Source: Polytrichum commune
Lineage: Eukaryota > Streptophyta > Polytrichopsida > Polytrichales > Polytrichaceae
NCBI GenBank assembly: GCA_950295325.1
Contig: OX485807.1
Span: 6,080,501-6,140,500, forward strand
DNA: 60,000 nt
Reading direction: 5' to 3'
Positions within the stretch are counted from its first letter, which is position 1. Each line of letters starts with the position of its first letter. A program made the position numbers and the translations under genes. Positions 1 through 11,877 of this stretch are shown here, piece after piece. The notes beneath the pieces were generated by a model. The model searched no databases, was not told the origin of the DNA, and saw only the letters and a program-made list of their open reading frames with translations.

Positions 1-1169
1 TCTAAAATAAGGGATATAGTGGATGCAAATTATAAGTTCCATTATTTCAAGAGGCATAGGATGACTTATGTGCAAACATGCACCACGCAACACATTGACA
101 TAACAAGTGGAGGCTCCAATGTATGTGGGGCCATGGATTTGTTGATTTTACACTTTAGTGAACTATATACAATGCATTATTAGCAAGTGTGGCATGTCAA
201 ATGTGCTCCCACTATCTATCAATCATGAAAGTTTTTTGCAATGTCATAATAGGTGATTCAAGAAGCATTTTGTCCCATGCAAAATATGGGCCATGACCAA
301 AATATGTAGCACAAACAGATGCCCCCTATATCATCACTATGGGAAGAAATCAATCTGACTTTAGAATTTGTAAGGAATTAAGATATTATTTAAATCTTTG
401 AATTGCATACCTTTTGGTTCCACATTCAATGAGATAATCAACACATAAATAGCCAAAATGTGGGAAATAATATGATATACCTCTTCATGAATTTGTGATG
501 GCCCCTCAACTTGCAAATGGATGTTAAGTTATTGCTAGTCGGTATCATGCTCGGAACGATTACTTTATGAAGTTCACACAAAGAGAGAAGTATTGCATAC
601 AAGTTTAAATCTCATAAATCCAACAAAATGTTTTACCCTTTATAGGTTTGTGGTTGAATCAACTCAAAAGATTTGAACTATTCTATTTTAAATCTTTTAA
701 AGAATCTTTAAAGCTACACTGTTTATGATAAATGTTGTGAGCAAACTTATATTTGATGTGCTATAGTGTGTGATTTGCAATATACACATCACACATTTGT
801 GTCGAACCTTATATTTGAGGGCATTGTTTTTGAGTCAATCTCTCCACATACCGAAACTTATGGAAATCTTTTCTTTTAAAATAACATTTAACCAAAAAAG
901 TTTTGGAGAAATGATTATTTTCAATTTCGTTGAAATCTATTTTTGGAAATCTATTAGTTATTCTAATGCTAGGTTAAAAATTGTCCAAGTAGGACGGGTG
1001 TGGAAATGGATGTCACTTTGTTGGAAGTTGTTCAAATGTCCACTATTTTCCATCTAGTTGAAGTCCTTTGACCTACAACATAGGGTACAGATGTTATATA
1101 GTGTGGATTGGAATACACTATGCACCCACCATTTTATCCTTAATGTTTTTATTGTTGGTTTCCTTGTAT
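1..1169. other. No gene recognised
   Basis: AT-rich sequence with only short, low-quality frames. No repeat partner was recognised elsewhere in the window. Confidence 0.5.
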
Positions 1170-1765
1170 ATAATGTGGTCCACAATATTTATCATAAACA
1201 ATGTAATTCCGGCGTCAAATCAACTAAATCAAATCAAATAAACTGTCTATGGTATTCACGTCACATACACTATTTACAAAGGCCTAAACTAGAGGCCTAG
1301 AGATCTTAAAGGATCAAGTCCATTAATTGCCAATATGATATTATTCATCAACATAAGCAACACTTTTTAATGAAAATTTATTTACATTATAACGTTTAGT
1401 GTACCACATTAGAATACTTGAGATGTTCATTTTGTATTTTAGTATATAAGGGGATCCAAAGATTTTATTGAGCACACTAATGGCAAGTATCATGTGTTAA
1501 ACATTCTAGTATGCAAGAGGAAGATATTCTTGAGCATACTAATATCAAGTGTCATTTGTGTAACATAGGCATACACCACATAACAAAAGGGAACTTACTC
1601 ATGCCAAGATATATTAACTACACTTGAATGCCAAGTGTCATGAGGTTACACTAATGATGAAGTTATTGGTCATAGTGTAACCTAGCATATGCCTCAAAAT
1701 AGGGTATTTGACATTATTACGCATGTGAGAGTAAATACCATACACAGTGTAGAGAAATAACCTCT
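1170..1765 (+). repeat. Dispersed repeat shared with 38095-38690
   Basis: About 500-600 bases align with the region at 38095: GCCAATATGATT, ATTCTTGAGCATA, CAAGTGTCATTTGTG, GTGTAACCTAGCATA and ATTACGCATGTGA occur in the same order and spacing. No coding frame is shared, so it is an old non-coding repeat, possibly a fragment of a larger element. Confidence 0.7.
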
Positions 1766-1775
1766 TAGATGCATA

Positions 1776-2095
1776 CTATTTCTGGGCTCTTATGTTGGAT
1801 GAAGGAGAGGCACGTTCATATGTGATAATTCCCTCTCTCCCAAGTTCATTAAGAACTTACGAGCATATCGACTTATGAGCTCATCCAACATAAAAGCCCT
1901 AAATAATAAGTAGCCTGAAGGTTACCTTTTTGAGTCGATTTGACACTGAAAATAGCTATAAAGACCATGAGTTAGTTAGTGTAGTCCAAGTCATTTGAGA
2001 TGAATTGCCCCACAAACCTATAGGAAGTCCAGTCCAGTTATTATGTTGGATGAATGAGAGGTACGCTCATATGCAAGAATTCCCTCTCTTTGAAC
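1776..2095 (+). repeat. Repeat family E, copy 1 (MITE-like)
   Basis: Ends carry TTATGTTGGATGA and its complement TCATCCAACATAAAA. The middle shares GGTTAC..GATTTGACACTG..GTCATTTGAGATGAAT with the copies at 19652 and 23208. An extra end piece (1776-1838) precedes the full unit. Non-coding. Confidence 0.65.
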
Positions 2096-2984
2096 TGATG
2101 CAATCCACCTGTCAAACATGGTAACATCAAATAATATCTGAAGGAGAATCAAATTGCAGAAACAAGAAATAAAATCAGTATTCTAGACATGAGCCTCTGC
2201 ACTTAGTAGGCACCTCAGTGGCAGAAAGATACCTACTTGCAAAAGAATCCATTTAAGTGGTCAGAACCGTTCAGTGGAGAATGAATAATGAACTCTTGTC
2301 AAAGTAAGTGCTGTACATGAGAATACGTGGTCACTCATCTGAATTGGAAACCTATAACTTATTATATGCTTTGGCCGACTTTTGCAATGCCTGTGAGATA
2401 GGCTCTATGGAGCAAAGCGCTGCTCCAGATTCAAACACAGGATGCAATACACCAGCAGCAAAATCTACTTGCGCAGCTCACTACTCTGATACCGAGCAAC
2501 CTATGAAGCAGAAGACAAGGGAAATGAATTCCACTCTTTTGAAAACCAGAGCTCCGCCAAAAACCAGCACAGATCACAACACACCAGTGCCAAGATCCAC
2601 CTGCACAGTCCCCTATCTAAGTAGCTACCAAGCACGAACAAGAGCAGATTACAGAGGGAACAAAGACCCAAACATCACCAACCATAGATACTCGAGGATC
2701 TCAACACACTCAGATCCTTCAAAACTCAGCATCAACATGACACAATAGATTACCAGGGCCAACAGACAACTAGTGCCTACATGTGCTGATAGCACTCCTC
2801 CTGTACATCCTTGTATTCTTCACTACTCAGTGTCAATTGATACTACCAAACCCACATTCTCACCCTAAAACCCTACTTCTGCATATCTGCACCGCCTATC
2901 CTAAGAGAGGTGATCGGCTCACCTAACCCCTCACCAACTCACAACAACACACCATAGCCCAACATTTTCCTTTTAAATTGCACC
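2096..2984. other. No gene recognised
   Basis: A 146-codon frame at 2308-2748 has unremarkable composition and no domain I recognise. It could be a transposon fragment upstream of the LINE relic, but nothing supports a gene. Confidence 0.4.
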
Positions 2985-3575
2985 CATACCCAGACCATGC
3001 CCATCAACAACGACCTATGCCCACCCATGCCCACCCATAGCATGACATGTGCGCACCCATGCCCACCCATGCTATTCAAATTGCGCCCATGTATTCAAAA
3101 ATTGTGTAATGTGTATTACCCGCCTACACCAAGTCTTGGTTGGATTGGACAAATAAAAGGTCGTTCACTATCGTTGGCTTCAGCCCAGAGCGCTTCTTGG
3201 TTAGCGTATTCCCTGCATCTGAGAAGTTTGACTCCGATTTGGAGTTGGATGCATGGATGCACAAAACCGAACGCGCCACGCGCGACATGATGGGGAATGT
3301 GGGGGCTCCTTTCAGCTTCCACCACAAGAGAATATTGAATTTAGCAGTGGTATCCCGATTCATTGGCAATGCTAAGCTCACCGCTACAATGATCTCATGA
3401 TCACCCATGCCCACCCATGCCCACCCGTTATAATATCGAACCCATGCCCACCCATGAACAATAATATTGCAGCCATGCCCACCCATGCCCACCCATGAAC
3501 AATAATATCGCACCCATGCCCACCCAAAACCCATGGGCATGAGTGGGCATGGGCATGGGCACCCAATGTAGGGCT
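2985..3575. repeat. CCCATGCCCA-type minisatellite
   Basis: Repeated CCCATGCCCACC units occur at about 2990-3080 and 3400-3575, with a longer subunit containing AACAATAATATCG. Near 3530-3565 the units switch to the reverse complement (GGGCATGGGCAT), which makes a local palindrome. The blocks flank the coding-like segment at 3110-3400. Long open frames on the minus strand here come from the repeat. Confidence 0.8.
3110..3400 (+). pseudogene. Coding-like fragment inside a minisatellite
   Basis: A more balanced, coding-like stretch interrupts the CCCATGCCCA minisatellite. The frame from about 3140 reads DWTNKRSFTIVGFSPERFLV to the stop at 3398-3400, with plausible amino-acid composition. I do not recognise the protein. 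It could be an exon captured during repeat expansion or part of a transposon ORF. The minus strand is also open here, so the strand is uncertain. Confidence 0.3.
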
Positions 3576-3659
3576 CTGCAACACACCAACATTGGCCATG
3601 ATCGTCACACCCCTCGGACAACCTCCGCACCAAGCACCCTTGACCGCATGAGCATACAC

Positions 3660-6290
3660 TATCAACAACCAGACTTGAGGAGGAAATACTAGAGCCACCC
3701 CGATTCAATGCAACATTATACAAACCAATAGCTCTTGGATGTACCATATACAAATTATTCACGAGCACAGTAACCTCACTACTCATCACATTTGGAGAAC
3801 TCCACAAAATCATGTACCGCAGTTAGGAAAGCTTCCACACTAGGAGAAACAATGCTCACCAAATCCAAGCCATCATAGTTGCCCTTGAAGACGTGAAATA
3901 TACAAACAAAGACATCTACCTCACATACATAGACTTCAAAAATGCAGTCGGCTCAATAGACCACCCCATATTACTAGCCATTATGAAAGACCTAGGCTAC
4001 CCATTAGACGCCAATAACACTCACCAAAAACATTTACTCTGAAGCAACTACATCGTTTCGTGGAGCCCATTTCACAAAAACCCTCCCAATCCAAATAAAG
4101 CGATGGCACTATACAAGGTGTTACCCTAAGCTCATACTTATTCATAATATTCCTAGAACCACTCCTTAGATGACTTGAGAAAGACAACCTAGGATACGAT
4201 TTTACACCTCACCCAACATAATAACAATCGCAACCTATGTAGATGACAATGCTACTTCTATAATCAACATTCATCACATACAACCCCAACTCAACAAACC
4301 AAGACAATACTCAAAATGGGCACATATGGACCTAGGCATAAACAAATATGTAATAACATGATGCCCCAATAAATCCAAACTACAACCAATCACATTCACC
4401 ACATACCTCAAAGCCCAAAACATCCAATATAAAAACCAAACATTCCCAATGTTGTCACAAAATGAACTATACACGTATCTAGGAATCAAACTTCTTCCAT
4501 CTTTTAAATGAGCCATCCAAAAAAACTCCATGATGGTAATAACAAAAAAACAAAGCAAGGCCCTACTTCTCTCACTAGCCTCACTCCAACAAATATCAAA
4601 GTTCTAAACATGGTCATTAGACCAGCCATAGAATACGCATTCTACGCAACACCATTCTCAATACCAAACATTCGTGAAATGGACAAACTTCTAATCAAAA
4701 TCACCAAAGCCATTTGTAGCCTCACAACAAGCACCCTCAACGTCTTTACCCAACTACCACTAGAAACATTTTGAACATAAACATACTCCCTCCTCCCAAG
4801 ATATGCCACAACAATGAGTGAACCTCTAACATAAACACTCAATGACCCGTGTCCACTGGCACAAATCTACCAAGGATTAGTGAAATTTATAGTTACCAAA
4901 TATGGAGGAGTTGAATACCTCCCACTCCTCAAACCCCAAGCATGCGTAAGATCACCCACCAAAATACACCAACCGGTGGGTTGGACACAACCTAGCACAC
5001 ATAACAAATTATTTAACGTACCAAAGGCCTTAAACTAGGCAAGACTAGCCACCTAAACAACCCCCAAATCTACCACCGTAATAACTATCAACCACAATGA
5101 CTAGACAAAAATCACATTCAACCCACTTCAACAAATTGATGTAACACCAATCCTCACAATCCAACCTCTCATAATCCACCCTCCCCTACACCCCCCTCAT
5201 ACTACAACACCAAAGAATCCCTCATCACATCTATTGTAATCATCTCACACAACCACATTCAACCACCTAACAACACATTCCTACAATGACTACCACCAAT
5301 AATCTAACAAACAAGTATCGTCTATCTCATCAAACACACCCCCTCCACATATACCCCAATCCCCAAAGAATGGCACAATATCCCATTACCACCCCTTCCC
5401 CCAACCACCAAGCATACTACACAAATGATTGATTCACACCCCCATACATGGAAGGAAACAAAAACATAACATGGCCCATTACAAATACATATAGCCGTTA
5501 GACTACCCGGATACCCAAATATACTAAGAGCATAACTATATGCACTATTGTTAGCAATAGAACACACAAAGTCACTCACCACTGACACATTTATCTTCAC
5601 GGACAATCTCAACAACATATACCTCCTACTTAACCATATTAATCACCCCTCCTCCCAAAATTACCACATAAATAAACTTCTCATCGCACACATTATCAAT
5701 GCCATTAAATAATCCTCATACAATATTATCATTAAAAAGTTGGAGCCCACATAAATAACATAGGAAATGATAAAGCCAACAAACTCGTCAAAAAAGGTGC
5801 ACTAGAACCCACAATCATTATTGCCACCTTACACCACATAGGCCACCAAACATTGTATCCCCCCCTCCCAACATCAACTCAACATGACGGATCGGTAAGA
5901 AATCCCAAAAAGTACATCCGAAAATAATACAATAGTGCACTTGTCGCTCATGCCACAAACAAAATACCAAACGTCCAGAATGGCTATACAACGAAGAACT
6001 TCAATTAAAATGGTTTAACCTCTTTTGGGACTCTTTGGATCACTGATGCCCAAATTCCCCAAGTCCTAAAATTCTGATATGGTAGATACTTGGCAAGCTT
6101 CCGAAAAAATAACATCCTCAAACATGACATCTCCCCCCTATGTAACCTATGCCCACTAAAATGATACGATACATGCCTCCGCTTACTATCATGCTGCACA
6201 AATAGACACATCAATAACCCCCGCACTATCCATCACAACAAGACTATAGCTAACACACTATTGGCCACCCCACCACAAGATGCTTCACAC
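3660..6290 (+). mobile_element. Decayed LINE: reverse transcriptase, RNase H and Cys-rich tail
   Basis: Translated plus-strand segments show, in order: the N-terminal RT region with IYKLFTSTVTSLLITFGE (about 3715-3800); YLTYIDFKNAVGSIDH with the first catalytic Asp (about 3910-3965); a YVDD-type box (about 4235-4250), where a non-LTR element would have YADD; a thumb region with VIRPAIEYAFYA (about 4610-4645); an RNase H-like part with IFTDNLNNIYLLL and later GAHINNIGNDKANKLVKKG (about 5590-5800); and a Cys-rich tail with LCNLCP (about 6135-6160). Many stops and frameshifts break it, so it cannot be active. No endonuclease domain or 5' ORF is recognisable upstream. The plus strand is rich in A and C and poor in G throughout. 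Confidence 0.85.
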
Positions 6291-6472
6291 TCATAAATGC
6301 AGGTAAAACTTAGATCAAAACATTGGATAATACCATATCGTTGTGATTCCTATGTTCAAGGTGGAGCATTAGATTACTCGTTATAGAAAATTATGCCAAA
6401 AAAATAAAATTCCAAGGGTAATTACACGCCCCTAAGTCCCAAAAATTTCAATCGCTAAACCAAAAAACAAAT

Positions 6473-7890
6473 TTGCAAATCAAGCTGGACAAAATAATTG
6501 CAGTCGATTTCGGCTGCAATATTTTTGGGCATAGTTTTCTACTAGTGGATGGAGCGTATTTGGGGAGCGTTTGCAAATGGATCATAGATTTGGAAGCCAC
6601 AAAACACATCACTTCGCATAGGGTGGCATTCGATACCTACAAGGTAATTTCTCCATGCAACATGCATTTGGGTGATGATAGCGTGGCCAAAGCCATCGGA
6701 ATAGGATCCATTGTCGTTCGAGTTAAAACAAGAGGCATAAGGAATAAAGCTCACATCATAGATGTGTTATGTGTGCTGAAGTTGCAAGCCAACTTGCTTC
6801 CGGTAAGCAAGCTTTTGTTAAACATGTTGAAGGTGCAATTTCTCGTAAACGAATGCATTGTGGGAGGTGCGAACGGCGACGTGGTTGTAATAGCTCAATG
6901 TGAAAGGAATTTATACCAAATAACCTTCATGGAGGTATGTGTAGGGAATGTGGCCAGCTTCGTGTGTTTGCATATGAGAGGCGGTTCGGCAGAGCTTTGG
7001 CACCACCGATTTGGACATTTGAATGTGAGAAGAGCTTATGCATTCTGAACCATGGTGAGGGGCATGAACTTAGGTAAAACCTCTCGTTTCATCTCTACAT
7101 TGGTTTGCGAAGCATGCACAGAGGGTAGGTAATATGCGACAAAGTTGGGCAACGATGCGGAGAGGCAAGCAACAAAACCCTTAGAGATTGTACATTCGGG
7201 TGTTTGTGGCCCCATGATGAACATTTCCGTGGGAGGGACAAATTTTGTCCCTTTCGTTGATGATTTTTCAAGGAAGGTGTGGGTTTACATGATGAAATCC
7301 AAAAGAGAGTGGTTTAAGAGGTTCAAGGAGTTCCAAGCATTTGTAGAAATGCAATCGGAGCATGAAATCAAGGCATTTCAATGGATGATATGAGGGGATT
7401 CCATTTTGAAAGATTTTTTTTTTAAAATAAAATGGAATATGGTATTGAGAGTATGCCTCAAGACATTGGACCAACGGAATGTGCAAATCAAATCAGTGTC
7501 ACAATGGCAAAGCATATGCTTGAAGCTAAAAAACTTGAGAAATCGCTTTGGGCGGAAGCAGTGGCAAATGTGGTTTATACGTTCAATTGATGTTCGATGA
7601 GGGCCTTACACTCCGTCACACGTGAAGAAATGTGGAGCGAGAGGAGGCCTTGCATTGCACACATACGTGTGTTCGGAAGCATTGTTTATGCAATGGTTCT
7701 GGACGAGAAGAGGGGCAAGCTCGATGCAAAAAAAATCAAATGGGTGGTTCTTGGACATTGCAAAGGTATAAAAGCATATCAAATCAAATGATGTTTATCA
7801 TAAAATTAATGGATGTATTGAAGTCCTCAAAATTTGAAATGATTATAGAGAAACCTGGTGTCATAATTAAATTTATGTGCTCAATTTAAT
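6473..7890 (+). mobile_element. Decayed Ty1/copia fragment (GAG-pre-integrase and integrase core)
   Basis: An open frame at 6473-7048 carries the copia protease/pre-integrase region: WIIDLEATKHITSH, where an active element would have D-S/T-G, HLGDDSVAKAIGIGS, and a zinc-binding LWHHRFGHLN. The frame is then shifted. VCEACTEG (about 7105-7130) and PLEIVHSGVCGP, with FVDDFSRKVWVYM (7145-7393), follow as integrase N-terminus and core. Further broken frames to 7791 show the integrase C-terminal GSIVYAMVLDEKRGKLDAKKIKW block. The protease active site is lost, the integrase has at least two frame breaks, and no RT, RNase H or LTR follows. It is a truncated relic directly downstream of the LINE relic. 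Confidence 0.85.
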
Positions 7891-7899
7891 CAATTGTAT

Positions 7900-9270
7900 T
7901 TTCAATATGTAATGTTCTCATACAATTCCTTCAAAACAACCGTAACCAAAGTTCAAGATGATAAGACGTGGGGAAAAAATACCATGAATTTCTTTATAAT
8001 AGTAGAATGTAGGCATCATGATAGTATAGACACTAATTGTGTGAAGAGGTTGTTGATAAGCTTTGGTGCAACATCCAACTGGATGGATGTGTTATGTGAT
8101 CTTCCTCTCATAACTTTATTTTTGAGAGTTTTCTCCTTTGCATGAATTAAATTTCATTACTTTTCATTTTCCTATTTTAAGCCTAAATCCTATGGCGATT
8201 TGGGGTTAAGGTAAAAGTGCTTATGGTGGATACTTTAAGCACTTCAATCTTGGCCCTTATCTATCCCATGATAAACATCATTTTTTATTGTTATTTATTT
8301 ATTGATTGGCACTTATCTTATGAGCATAACGATATTAAGATCACATGAACAAGAGGGCATATAATTTAGGTAAAAAATTTAAAAGTCATAATATTGGGGG
8401 TACAAGTCATGGTGTAGGTTGGAATGGAGTTTTATAGTTAAGAGCAATGTGTCATGTCATTAGATGTGACAATGCAACTACATGTCCTTCATAAATAGTC
8501 TCGTTGCTCCGAGTTTTGTACAAAGCAATTCCCCTCACCACACTCACTTGCCTTAGTTTTGTCGTCACTTTGCATCTTCCAATTTCGATGTAGATGTAAT
8601 ATTCTTGAGTCCCCCCCCCCTTACGCATGCAATTGCTTGAAAAACTTGGCTATGTTGTCCTATGAAATTTGATACGTACATCTATGTGTGTGTGCGTGTG
8701 TGTGTAGAGAATTTAGAATGTGATTATTTTGTATTGGGTGAGCATGGGGTGGGTGGTTAAGACATTCACAATAATTCATGTTAAATTCTTTGATTTATCC
8801 ACCCACGTGCCAACTTGACATAATAAAATTCCAGCCCACCATAAATTAAGGTCGCAACAACTTCAATCAAATAGTTGGGAACCGTGTTATAAAAATATTG
8901 AATCCATGCCAACCTACCTAGATTTAGATAGTAGGCAATGTGGCGGCTAGTATTGGAGTTCATTTTCTCACGTCATAAATTCCAACAATACTAAAATGAA
9001 AAGCATTTGGGTGGTGTTAACCGATTAAGGGATGGTAGATGTGTATAAGGGGACTAATTATCAAATAGGTGTTGAACTTGGGTTACCAATGGAATTGGGT
9101 GTTTCTACCTTAGGAAATTGGTTAGGCTCCAAGAGAGAAGTTGGTTGTAAAGAAGGTAAGGTAAGTGAGCTTATTAATTCAATTACTTATTTTAATCGGA
9201 CACCTATATTTGAGTGATGTATTGTTAGGCGTGAATGATTCTCACTAAAATAAACACCATAAAATATATG
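7900..9270. other. No gene recognised
   Basis: AT-rich intergenic sequence with a C run near 8611-8620 and a short GT repeat near 8690. No coding or repeat partner was identified. Confidence 0.5.
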
Positions 9271-9279
9271 TGTATCAAA

Positions 9280-9485
9280 GAGATTGGACCAAGTGCTCAA
9301 ATTGTTTTTGCTACCTATTCTAAGTTTAATAGTCAACCTCATTCGGGGGGAGACCTATGTGATACGAAAAAGTATCTTTGCTTTGATATTGAATAAGATA
9401 TCATATGAGCTCCAAACATTAGGAGGGAAACAACCTACATTTCCTCTTTTCATATTTGCTAATCTCGTAACACTATACGTATGAT
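9280..9485 (+). repeat. Repeat family R1 copy
   Basis: Contains the family signature: GTGCTCAAA, then TTTAATAGTCAAC, a G-rich tract, ACCTATGTGAT, CTTTGATATTGAATAAGATA and ATGAGCTCCAAA. Confidence 0.6.
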
Positions 9486-9654
9486 TCTGAATCATATTCA
9501 AAGGGAAATGAGTGTAGACCGAGTTAAGAATGCCCTTTAAGGGCCCACATACCTTACTAAGCCTTCAGGGCTTAAATAAGCATGCTCCCCTAAAACCCTA
9601 GAAAGCCAATTATTGAGAGACTAAGAACGAATGCTAAAAAAACACTTGTTACAA

Positions 9655-9860
9655 TCATTGAGATTTGGATTGTGTACTCAAAATGTAGACATCATTCTAG
9701 GGCTTAATAGTGAACATAATTGGGAGAGCCTATATGATCACTTTATGAGAGATGCAATTGTCACTTTGATCTACTAGACATATAAATTTTGCATTTGAAC
9801 TCCAAATTTGAAACTTGTCAAGAGATCAATCTATGCGATTCGCAATTCTTTGACCTGATG
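9655..9860 (+). repeat. Repeat family R1 copy
   Basis: TGTACTCAAAATGTAGACATCATTCTAGGG, in parts, then CTTAATAGTGAACATAATTGG and CCTATATGATCACTTTATGAG. This is the clearest start of the family consensus. Confidence 0.6.
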
Positions 9861-10265
9861 AGACTATAACTAATTAGATCCATCGGGTGGGGGGGGGGAC
9901 CTAATATATAACCACTTAGGATGAGTTTCCATGTAGGCCGCTCTCACCCACTAGATTCTAGAAAATAATGGGTTGGAGGTGTTAGGAGTAGCTAGATGGC
10001 ACATACAAACCCTACCCCACCAGATTCCCTCTACATTTGGACGGGTATGTCCTGATTCACACTAGAATTTGGTGGGCGAGCAACCTTACATGAAAACTCG
10101 CCCTTAATGAGCACATCAAAAAATCCTCACTTTGATAATGAATAAGACATTCACACAAGATCCGAAAACTATGTGGCAAAATGGAGGCTATGGGCAAGAT
10201 GTGGTCCATCATTTGCTAATCATCTTGCATGTTTCAAATCTTGTGAAGAAGTGGGTGAGGAGAGA
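9861..10265 (+). repeat. Repeat family R1 copy split by a MITE
   Basis: A poly-G tract (about 9888-9898), then ACCTAATATATAACCACTT, interrupted by the MITE at 9919-10103. It resumes with ATGAGCACATC and CACTTTGATAATGAATAAGA, then TTGCTAATCATCTTGCATG. Confidence 0.65.
9919..10103. mobile_element. Harbinger-like MITE inserted in an R1 repeat
   Basis: The ends GGATGAGTTTCCATGTAGG and (reverse) GGGCGAGTTTTCATGTAAGG are inverted for about 45 bases. Duplicated TTA flanks it at 9916-9918 and 10104-10106. Other copies of the host repeat (for example 19395-19435) give the empty site, ACCACTT followed directly by ATGAGCAC, which confirms the borders. Confidence 0.82.
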
Positions 10266-11585
10266 AGAGTATCCGAAGCAGGCAATCTAAGTTACCTCTT
10301 TGGTAGACTCACATGACTCTAGGATGTAGTATTATAGTAGTGCAGTGAGTAGGAGCCATTTCCATTCTGGGGCTGCAGTTGACCGGAGATCACTCCCAGC
10401 GGGGCCAGCTAATTAAGTTATCCGAGGGAAGTTCAAATGGGGTGCGCCTGCCAACGCATGAGAGAAGTCGGAGCCCTGGAAACAGGCAAGCCAAGACATG
10501 CAAGGCTGTGTCAGGCCTATCATGGTGGGACCTCTGGCCCTAAGATTATTCATGCCACATTATAAGCATTGCATCCACGTTTGGGAGGCTGCTCCTGCCA
10601 TGGATCCCTTCCCTTCCCTTTCAATGGAAGCTGAAGGTAGAAGATGGGTCTTAGTCGGACCCCCATATTTGATTGGTATGTGGTTCGGTGAGGATCCAAG
10701 AGCAAATATCATGAAGACACATGTTTAAAAGACAAAATCAGGGGAGGTCCGATTTTTAATTCGGTGTTTGCAGATGTTTCATAGAAGATTTGCTAATGCA
10801 ACATGAGTTGAAGAGTTTTGTGTGTAAATATAATCGGTTGAAGTTGGAAAACATGAAAAATGAATCAAATAACACCCGCATACCTTACGGGGAGAATCGA
10901 TGGCTGGTTACAATGAACCGTTTGATGAGTTTGAGAAATAAGCGGTTGAAGTTCAAGGCTTCAGGAAAATTACTGATCATTCAAAGAATATATCCTAAAA
11001 TCATGATTAAGAGAAACCGAAAGATGTGAACGTGTAACTGGTTGGACTTGGAAACACTAGGATCTCAACCGTTTATGCCCAAAAATCTCCCCAGGCACTG
11101 CTTCCGCTCCCTTGCAGAACAAACTATGAAACATCCGCTTCCCTCGCGCTAACTTAGACTCCTATCTGCACAGGGATTATCCTAATCATCAACAAGTTGC
11201 TCACATCGCCAGCTTCAAGTTTCATCAGGATCATGAGTCTGTGAGTGAGAAATTGGGTACTAATTAAGCTAGCCTTTGAAGCTGGCATAATGATGAGGTT
11301 TCTGTGACCTGGCTCTCTTGCTTGGAATGATGCTTTCTCATAATTCCGGTTCCCTGGGAATAATCCCAACTGGATGCACTCTGATTCTAAAATACAAAAG
11401 TGTATGTTTGTTACATAACCTTGCTTCAATTTCAGCTTGAGCCTTTTCAAAAGTAGACGGGAGGCCCATGGGAGTAAGTTTTACTAAGATGAGAAAGAGA
11501 ATTTGTTTCATAGGTAGGATGGTGAGTGATTATTCGTGTTGGTCCTTTGGTTAGCGGGCTTAGTGAACCCACCTCAGGTTCACAC
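10266..11585. other. No gene recognised
   Basis: A less AT-rich stretch (10340-10740) and several short open frames, none with a recognisable domain. Confidence 0.45.
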
Positions 11586-11877
11586 ACGAGTGAAGACCAT
11601 GCGTAGGTTTGAAAGCGTCTCTTATTCATGCTTGCTGGCCGCTGGCGTCATCTCTCTCTGTGCGATGAAATGCGTCTGAGAGATGCAAACTCCTCCTTTT
11701 CATGTTGCTTTTCCAGCGTCAGGTATAGTAGCCTGGTGCTGGAAGCAACAGCCATGAAAGTAGATTAAGTTGCATCTCTCAGACGCATTTCATTGCAGAG
11801 AGAGATAGACGACGCTGGCGGCCGGTCGGCATGAGTAAGAGACGTACGCTTCAACCTTGGGCATTGTCTCCACTCGT
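11586..11877. repeat. Long imperfect hairpin (inverted duplication)
   Basis: Left arm 11586-11717 and right arm 11738-11877 are reverse complements with scattered mismatches and a 20-base loop. The best block is 24 bases with no mismatch (11665-11688 against 11770-11793). A third, partial copy of the arm tip (GCTGGAAAAGAAGCATGAAA) lies at about 11932-11951. The geometry suits a young microRNA or hairpin-siRNA precursor, or a foldback transposon. I match no known miRNA. It lies 2.2 kb beyond the 3' end of gene A. Confidence 0.8.

Noticed and set aside
3124-3813. 229-codon minus-strand open frame
   Set aside because: It runs through the CCCATGCCCA minisatellite and the antisense of the LINE start. 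The Gly-Trp-Met-rich middle is the repeat translated.
4171-5289. Alternative genetic code (TGA as Trp)
   Set aside because: TGA serves as the normal stop of gene A, and the LINE also has TAA/TAG stops and frameshifts, so decay explains it.
11665-11793. Match to a known conserved plant miRNA
   Set aside because: I compared the hairpin arms by eye with common families (miR156, 160, 166, 319, 390, 477, 529, 535, 536) and saw no match. It is kept only as an unassigned hairpin.
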